From Holophagales bacterium (GTDB taxonomy: Bacteria > Acidobacteriota > Holophagae > Holophagales > Holophagaceae), in contig JAITFL010000055.1 in assembly GCA_031281385.1 (NCBI GenBank), positions 1 to 26,865 of the forward strand: a stretch of 26,865 nucleotides of DNA, in the 5' to 3' direction. A model generated the notes under the pieces. It was given only the letters and a program-made list of their open reading frames with translations, was not told the DNA's origin and ran no database searches. Positions 21,468-26,865 of the stretch are shown here, piece after piece. A program made the translations under genes and the position numbers. Each line of letters begins with the position of its first letter. Position 1 is the stretch's first letter.

Positions 21468-23960
21468 TTGGCCAAAGAGACAACCTTGATAGTCCCACTG
21501 CTCCCACTCAGGGAAGTTGTGCTTTTCCCTGGTGGGAAAGTGCCATTTGTCATTGGCAGGCGGGCGTCAACACTGACTTTGGAAAGGTGCGTGAAGGTCG
21601 GTGACCATATCGCGCTGCTGACGCAAAAAGACCCAAAGATTGACGAGCCCACTAATGACCAGCTATTTGAAATTGGGTGCTTGGCGCATGTTGAATCTCT
21701 AGTCATACTTCCAAAGGGGTTCATTAAGATCGTTGTCAGGGGCATATCTAGGATCAGGCTCATTTCTCTTTTGGGCGAGGATGAGACGCGGCGCGCCGAA
21801 GTGGAGGTGCTTGGCGAGCCAGACTCCGATGCATGGAGTGACGGGGCGAACATCGAGGCCAAAAGAGTTTTTTACAAAGAGGCCGATGGATTTATTTGGC
21901 GCAACAAGGGCTACGCTGGCCGAACCCTCATGGATCGCATTAGGAGGCTGCCCATCAACCAAGCCATTGACGCTGTCGCCGGGCTTATGGACGTGGGGGT
22001 GCCTGAAAAGCAGCGGGTACTTGAGCAGGTGGAGATACAGCCGCGCATGGAAGCAATAATGCGCTTACTTCGGGCGGTTGCGGATGGGTTAGACTCGGAC
22101 GGCGATATCGAGAATAAGGCTCAGCAGGCACACGATGAGGGATCTGACCTCAGCGAAAAAATGAGGATTATCCAAGAAGAACTAGGCAAAAAGGATGAAA
22201 AAGATGAAGATCCCGAAAAGGCCGAGTTCAACGCTCTGCGCCAGAGGATATTTGATGCAGGGATGAGCGAAGAAGCGCAGGAGAAGGCAATTGAAGAGCT
22301 TGGTCGCCTGGAACAGATGCGGCCTCGCTCACCAGAGGCAAGCGACTGTAGGACTTATATAGACTGGCTTCTAGCTCTGCCGTGGACGAAGATGGCGGAA
22401 GAGAGCCTAGACCTGTCCGAGGCCGAAAGAATTCTCAATGAAGATCATGCGGGGATGTACAAGGTCAAGGAGCGCATACTTGAATATTTGGCAGTGATGC
22501 GCCGCGTGCGCGATTCACATAGGGCCGCTCAAGTTCAGGCCGAAGAGGTCCTTGGCAACGATACCGCCAAGTCGGATGATGTGAAGCCAGAAGAGGCAAC
22601 GGGCCAAGGTGGCGAGGAAAAGCAAAAAATTTCATCGGCTCCACCCTCGCTCAAGGGGCCAATTCTTTGTTTAGCCGGCCCTCCAGGCGTGGGCAAGACC
22701 AGTCTCGCCCGCAGCATAGCCAAAGCCTTGAACAGGCCGTTCATGCGATTCAGCTTGGGAGGAATAAACGGTGAGAGCGAAATTCGTGGACACCAGATAA
22801 CTTACATCAGTGCCCAACCAGGTCGAATCATAAGACTTTTAAAGAAAGCGGGCGTAAAAAACCCTCTGATGCTCTTGGACGAGTTGGACAAGTTGGGCCG
22901 AGGGGGTTGGCATGGAGATCCAACAGCTGCATTGCTGGAGGTACTAGATCCCGAACAAAATGCGTCTTTTCATGACAATTTCCTTGGCGTTGGTTTTGAC
23001 TTGAGCCAAGTGCTTTTCTTGTGTACAGCCAATGTGCAGGAACAGATACCAGAGGCACTTTACGACAGGCTGGAAGTCATCAATCTCGCTGGCTACACGC
23101 CTTTGGAGAAAAAAGCCATCGCCAAAGAGCATCTGATTCCAAAGTCGCTCAATGACCACGGCCTTGCCAACTTGGGCATCCAATTTGAAAACGAGGCCAT
23201 AGACAAAATGATCCAAGCGTACACCAGCGAAGCTGGCGTCAGGGGGCTGGGCAGGGAAATCGCAACGATCCTGCGAAAGCTGGCCCTTAACAGCCTGCAG
23301 CTAGAAAAGGGGGAGGCGTTTGACCCCCTTGTGTCGCCAAGTCGTCTACAACAATTATTGGGGCCCGAAAAGTACCGATCCAAAGAGACAAGACTAGGCG
23401 ACGGGAAGATTCCCGGCGTGGTCAATGGGTTATCGTGGACGGCGCACGGAGGCGAAATATTGACGATTGAAGCCATGGCGCTACCAGGCAAGGGCGACCT
23501 GAAACTGACTGGCAAGTTGGGCGAAGTGATGCAGGAGAGCGCTCAGATAGCTCTTAGTTTTGTCCGTGGGCGGGCCGAAGCGTATGGGCTAGAAAAAGAC
23601 TTTTTGGAAAAGCTCGAAATCCACCTGCACCTTCCCGAGGGTGCGATAAAAAAGGAAGGCCCAAGCGCTGGAATAGCGATGGCGACAGCCTTGGTGTCGG
23701 CCCTCACAGGCATCCCTGCCAAAATGGAAGTGGCAATGACAGGCGAGCTGACTCTGCTCGGGATGGTCACGCAAATTGGTGGCCTAAAGGAGAAACTATT
23801 GGCCGCCCATCGCATGGGGCGCACCACTGTACTGATTCCCAGCGAAAATTCTAGGGATCTGGAGGACATTCCAGAGGAAGTCAAAGCCGATCTTACGATC
23901 CATCTAGTCAGTAAAATGGACGAAGTTATTCCGTTGGCACTGACTAGGATGCCTTGCTAG
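21468..23960 (+). CDS. lon: ATP-dependent protease Lon
   Basis: 830 aa, typically about 780-820. The start is a TTG with a perfect GGAGGA box 4 nt upstream. The LON substrate-binding domain (about 7-205) is followed by a helical region to about 345. The AAA+ module has GPPGVGKTS (404-412) and LLDELDK. The protease domain has the Ser-Lys dyad S733 (KKEGPSAG) and K776 (GGLKEKLL), 43 residues apart as in E. coli S679 and K722. Lon degrades damaged and regulatory proteins in the cytoplasm. An unusual acidic, low-complexity insert of about 45 residues (349-394) sits just before the Walker A. The gene is preceded by the nested inverted repeat, and no neighbouring protease gene is present. Confidence 0.96.
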   Translation: MAKETTLIVPLLPLREVVLFPGGKVPFVIGRRASTLTLERCVKVGDHIALLTQKDPKIDEPTNDQLFEIGCLAHVESLVILPKGFIKIVVRGISRIRLISLLGEDETRRAEVEVLGEPDSDAWSDGANIEAKRVFYKEADGFIWRNKGYAGRTLMDRIRRLPINQAIDAVAGLMDVGVPEKQRVLEQVEIQPRMEAIMRLLRAVADGLDSDGDIENKAQQAHDEGSDLSEKMRIIQEELGKKDEKDEDPEKAEFNALRQRIFDAGMSEEAQEKAIEELGRLEQMRPRSPEASDCRTYIDWLLALPWTKMAEESLDLSEAERILNEDHAGMYKVKERILEYLAVMRRVRDSHRAAQVQAEEVLGNDTAKSDDVKPEEATGQGGEEKQKISSAPPSLKGPILCLAGPPGVGKTSLARSIAKALNRPFMRFSLGGINGESEIRGHQITYISAQPGRIIRLLKKAGVKNPLMLLDELDKLGRGGWHGDPTAALLEVLDPEQNASFHDNFLGVGFDLSQVLFLCTANVQEQIPEALYDRLEVINLAGYTPLEKKAIAKEHLIPKSLNDHGLANLGIQFENEAIDKMIQAYTSEAGVRGLGREIATILRKLALNSLQLEKGEAFDPLVSPSRLQQLLGPEKYRSKETRLGDGKIPGVVNGLSWTAHGGEILTIEAMALPGKGDLKLTGKLGEVMQESAQIALSFVRGRAEAYGLEKDFLEKLEIHLHLPEGAIKKEGPSAGIAMATALVSALTGIPAKMEVAMTGELTLLGMVTQIGGLKEKLLAAHRMGRTTVLIPSENSRDLEDIPEEVKADLTIHLVSKMDEVIPLALTRMPC

Positions 23961-24096
23961 AAGGCTCTGTTGAAATTGCACCAATCCCGATGAACGGGTA
24001 TTAGGTATTCTAAAGACGGCATTTGTTTGGGTTGAAGATGCGGAGATGGTTTAGCGGATGACGGCCTCGGGCAGGGTGACCGGAAACACGTCAACA

Positions 24097-24125
24097 TTGA
24101 CCAAAGTATTATTCGGCTATATCAT
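24097..24125 (+). promoter_or_regulatory. Candidate promoter for the small membrane protein, leaderless
   Basis: TTGACC (24097-24102) and TATCAT (24120-24125) are separated by 17 nt. The ATG at 24132 follows the -10 by 6 nt, at the expected +1. No Shine-Dalgarno sequence is present. The rest of the 171-nt gap after lon holds only a small hairpin (CCCG/CGGG near 23990) and no gene. Confidence 0.5.
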
Positions 24126-24131
24126 TTAGCA

Positions 24132-24332
24132 ATGCGATTTATTGGAAGCCACGTCCTCCACTTTTTCATCATGGGCCTCGGAATCTCCGTGGTGCTGGGG
24201 ATGCTGAAGGCAACGCTGCTCGAAAGGCGGACGTTCATGAGCATCAGAAACCACGCGATTTGCTTGGTGGGCATTGGGCTGGCGCTGGCATGGGCGATGT
24301 ATTTCCTTCCCTTATCGCCGGTCCGATTTTAG
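24132..24332 (+). CDS. Small membrane protein, two TM segments, unknown
   Basis: 66 aa. It has two hydrophobic helices, about residues 8-26 (LHFFIMGLGISVVLGML) and 42-60 (AICLVGIGLALAWAMYFLP), joined by a basic loop (ERRTFMSIRNH), so it is probably an inner-membrane hairpin protein. The start is the first ATG, which lacks an RBS but sits just after a promoter-like pair. It ends 12 nt before the YihY-family gene and is probably co-transcribed with it. No known family recognised; two membrane proteins in one transcript may interact. Confidence 0.6.
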   Translation: MRFIGSHVLHFFIMGLGISVVLGMLKATLLERRTFMSIRNHAICLVGIGLALAWAMYFLPLSPVRF

Positions 24333-24344
24333 ACAGGTCGGCAA

Positions 24345-25310
24345 ATGGCCAAAAGCTACCATGAACGCTTGGTCGTTGCAGCCAGAAATGCATCAAAGGC
24401 TATAAAGTCTGTGCCGAATGCTTGGCCGTTGGGGACAAGGTGGTCCCGCCGTGTTCTAAAGAGGCTTGTGGCAACTTGGCTGCTAGTGGAGGGCTACTTT
24501 CCAGGACTTGGCCGCTCGCGGCACTTTTGCTGGGGTGTCCTACAGAAGTACAACCACGATGACTGTTTGAGCTATGCGGCGGGATTGGGCTTTTGGTTCC
24601 TCATCAGCTTGGCTCCCCTTGCCACCCTTTTTTTTAAGATACTGGTGGTATTCCTTGGCAACGAAGCTATGGATCAGCAGACTAGGGACGTGTTGATGAG
24701 CGTCATCCCGTTCATCCCCGAGGGCTTCTTGACGGAAGCCGTGCAACGCAGCCACGGAGGTGGCGGCGCAATGGGCTTTTTGGCTTGGTTCGTCCTGTTG
24801 TGGGGCAGCATTTGGGGAATGTGGCAAATGGACAAGTCCTTGGCGCACATTTTCGGCGTGCGAATAAACACCCAGCTTCAGACGAGGAAAAACAATATTT
24901 TGCGCCATGTCGGACTAATGGTTGCGGGGTTGGTGATACTGGCGTTGATACTGGCCCTCTTGGTGGGGGGCGGGCTGGTCAGGGGGCTGCCGCCTGAGCA
25001 GCAGCACTTTTTGCTTAGCAACCTATCCGTAATCATTTTCTTCGTGACGGCCATCTTAATCCTCCAATATGTGCCGCGGCTGCGAATAGCGTTTCGCCAC
25101 GCAATTTTGGGAGCGCTGGTTTCGACTGTCTTTTGGGCAGCCGCCAAGTGGGGATTCAGGATATACATTGACCATGCGCTGACGTGGGGCATCATGTATG
25201 GTTCGCTGCTGGGCATCATTGCTGGGTTGACTTTTCTTTACTACACGTGCGCAATATTGCTGTTTGGCGCAGTAGTCACAGCGGCGTTCACGCCAAGGCC
25301 GGAAGAGTAG
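24345..25310 (+). CDS. YihY/BrkB-family inner-membrane protein
   Basis: 321 aa, a normal length for the family. After a basic N-terminal region of about 60 residues, the YihY signature is clear: DCLSYAAGLGFWFLISLAPL (the family's A-G-x-F-x-x-L-S-L-x-P element), then GFLAWFVLLWGSIWGMWQMDKSLAHIFGV, a transmembrane segment MVAGLVILALILALLVGG, VPRLRIAFRHAILGALVSTVFW and a final GSLLGIIAGLTFLYYTCAILLFGAVV. Six transmembrane segments are expected. The family was once called ribonuclease BN or a virulence factor, but its biochemical role is not established. It follows the small membrane protein by 12 nt and converges with the response regulator 11 nt away. Confidence 0.88.
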   Translation: MAKSYHERLVVAARNASKAIKSVPNAWPLGTRWSRRVLKRLVATWLLVEGYFPGLGRSRHFCWGVLQKYNHDDCLSYAAGLGFWFLISLAPLATLFFKILVVFLGNEAMDQQTRDVLMSVIPFIPEGFLTEAVQRSHGGGGAMGFLAWFVLLWGSIWGMWQMDKSLAHIFGVRINTQLQTRKNNILRHVGLMVAGLVILALILALLVGGGLVRGLPPEQQHFLLSNLSVIIFFVTAILILQYVPRLRIAFRHAILGALVSTVFWAAAKWGFRIYIDHALTWGIMYGSLLGIIAGLTFLYYTCAILLFGAVVTAAFTPRPEE

Positions 25311-25321
25311 GTCTTTCGGGG

Positions 25322-26865
25322 TTATTCTTCTTTGCCCTGTCTGTCGCCAGGGATTTTGTGTCCATGTTCGCGGTAGTCATTTATTTTGTTGCGGACGGTC
25401 CTCAGCGCGATGTTGAGTTGCTGGGCGCAGCGCGTGCGGTTGCCGTCCACCGCGGCTAGGGTGGATAGCAGCCAGAACCTCTCGAGGTCGGGCAGCGGGA
25501 GGCCCAGTGGTATGGTGACTGGGGTGTCGAGCGGGACCCCTTCGAGGGGCTTCTCCGGGTCAATCATCTGGGCCGCCATCTCTGGGCCAGGCGCGTCTTC
25601 CCCGTCTGGTTCATTGGGAACGGGGTCGTGGTCATCGCTTGGCTGGTTGTCTTCATGTGCGCACGATGCCATTATCTCATCTTCATTGGGGTATTTTTCT
25701 TGGATGCTTTGCGCAGTTTCGGCCCCAAGGAGCCACTCCAAGTCGCTGGCGCTAAAAAATTTCTTGCCGCTGTGCAAGACGACGCACCTCTGCATCGCGT
25801 TTTCCAGTTCGCGGATGTTCCCTGGCCATGGGTGCTGCTCAAGGGCTTCTAAAAAGCTGTCCGACCGGAGAAGCACGGCGCGGCCGTTTTCGATGCTGTA
25901 CCTCTGCACAAAGTGGGCTGCAAGCAGGCGCAGGTCGCCCTTGCGATCCCTCAGCGGGGGCAGTTTGAGCGGAATGACGTTGAGGCGGTAAAAAAGGTCT
26001 TCGCGGAACCTGCCCTCTTTCACTTCTTGGGCCAGATCCCTGTTTGTCAACGCAATGATTCGGACATCAATGCTGATAGGCTTTGAGCCGCCCAGCCTGT
26101 CAATCGTCCGCTCCTGTATCGCTCTCAGCAGCTTGCCTTGTAGGGCCAAGGGCAGTTCGCCTATTTCGTCGAGGACTATGGTTCCGCCCTCTGCCTGCTC
26201 GAATCTGCCCGCCTTGGACGCGGTGGCCCCGGTGAACGCGCCCTTTTCGTACCCAAAGAGTTCGGATTCAAGCAGGTTTTCTGGGATAGCGGCGCAATTT
26301 ATGGCAACGAATGGCCCATTTCTTCGCGGGCTGGCGGAGTGGATCAATTTGGCGAATAGCTCTTTCCCTGTGCCACTCTCGGCCTGTATCAATATGGTCG
26401 CCCTGCTGTCTGCTGCCCTCCTTGCCAGTGCCAAGGTTTCCACCAGCGCTGGGTCTTGCGTGAGGATGATTGGGGCCTCGGCGGCGTTGCTGGCTTTTAG
26501 CTTTTCGTCTGTGCGAAGCGATTTTTTTACAGCCGAGACCAGTTCGGCGGGGCTGAATGGCTTTGACAGATAATCAAATGCGCCAAGCCGCATGGCCTCT
26601 TTGGCTGTGTCTAGGCTGCCGAACGCTGTAACCAGCAGCACTGGCAGGGAAGGGTCTAGTGCCTTGAGACGGGCCGTGAGCTGCAACCCGTCCATGCCTG
26701 TCATGCGAAAGTCCGTCACAACGGCGTCAAAGGTGCCGGGGCGGGTCATGTTCAGTGCGTCTTCTCCGCTTCTCGCTTGGTCGCAGATGAATCCGGCTCG
26801 CTTCAGACTAAGGGCCATGCCCTCCCTCATTCCTGGGTCGTCGTCAACTATCAGCACTTTTATCG
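25322..26865 (-). CDS. NtrC-family sigma-54-dependent response regulator (5' end at or beyond window)
   Basis: At least 511 aa from a GTG at 26857. The frame stays open to the right edge (IKVLIVDDD), so the real start is probably beyond it. Numbering here is from that GTG. The receiver domain has VDDDPGM, phospho-acceptor D49 (VVTDFRM), TA at about 77-78 and K99. The AAA+ domain has ESGTGKE (160-166), GAFTGA (206-211) for sigma-54 contact and GGTIVLDEIGELP. The first Walker A residue is Ala instead of Gly. An acidic linker of about 70 residues (roughly 390-460) leads to a Fis-type HTH with NRTRCAQQLNIALRTVRNKI. It should activate sigma-54 promoters when phosphorylated by a sensor kinase outside the window. 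The target genes are not visible here. Confidence 0.92.
   Translation of the reverse strand, partial: IKVLIVDDDPGMREGMALSLKRAGFICDQARSGEDALNMTRPGTFDAVVTDFRMTGMDGLQLTARLKALDPSLPVLLVTAFGSLDTAKEAMRLGAFDYLSKPFSPAELVSAVKKSLRTDEKLKASNAAEAPIILTQDPALVETLALARRAADSRATILIQAESGTGKELFAKLIHSASPRRNGPFVAINCAAIPENLLESELFGYEKGAFTGATASKAGRFEQAEGGTIVLDEIGELPLALQGKLLRAIQERTIDRLGGSKPISIDVRIIALTNRDLAQEVKEGRFREDLFYRLNVIPLKLPPLRDRKGDLRLLAAHFVQRYSIENGRAVLLRSDSFLEALEQHPWPGNIRELENAMQRCVVLHSGKKFFSASDLEWLLGAETAQSIQEKYPNEDEIMASCAHEDNQPSDDHDPVPNEPDGEDAPGPEMAAQMIDPEKPLEGVPLDTPVTIPLGLPLPDLERFWLLSTLAAVDGNRTRCAQQLNIALRTVRNKINDYREHGHKIPGDRQGKEE

Overview
The window looks like chromosomal DNA from a free-standing, probably Gram-negative bacterium with moderate G+C content. 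Genes are densely packed on both strands, AGG and ATA codons are frequent, there are several secreted or envelope proteins, and one protein has a likely outer-membrane barrel. The lineage cannot be fixed from the sequence alone. The mix of ClpS-ClpA, Lon, an OGT-like TPR glycosyltransferase, Pnkp-Hen1 and large secreted proteins of unknown function would suit Fibrobacterota or a nearby deep-branching phylum, but this is a weak inference.

Region 1 (1-3.9 kb) is accessory. It holds a secreted Ala/Lys-rich coiled-coil protein running off the left edge, a small winged-helix-like ORF, a tight operon of small unknown genes (1671-3274) and another small gene. The operon contains a protein with a duplicated WFR-type domain, two overlapping HicB-like proteins without HicA partners, and a 43-aa protein. 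The region ends at a tRNA-Glu(CUC) gene with its own promoter and terminator.

Region 2 (4.06-10.9 kb, minus strand) holds a zinc-metallopeptidase/propeller/barrel envelope protein, then hen1 and pnkp, which overlap. Hen1 and Pnkp are the two subunits of the bacterial RNA repair complex: 5' kinase, 2',3' phosphatase, ligase and 3'-terminal 2'-O-methyltransferase.

Region 3 (11.06-17.24 kb, plus strand) holds clpS and clpA with a stop/start overlap (N-degron proteolysis), an 821-aa secreted protein of unknown function and a SPL-family radical SAM protein.

Region 4 (17.29-21.28 kb) holds, on the minus strand, coaD followed by a TPR/GT41 glycosyltransferase; ddl is divergent on the plus strand. 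The coaD-ddl gap carries a 7-bp-period repeat.

Region 5 (21.3-26.9 kb) holds lon, preceded by a striking nested inverted-repeat element, then a small membrane protein with a YihY-family membrane protein, and on the minus strand an NtrC-type sigma-54 activator whose start lies at or beyond the right edge.

Several genes (the 90-aa gene at 3455, clpS, ddl, and the small membrane protein at 24132) lack a Shine-Dalgarno sequence and have a -10-like box ending 6-8 nt before the ATG, so they may be leaderless. Others (hen1, lon, coaD, the secreted proteins) have clear ribosome binding sites.
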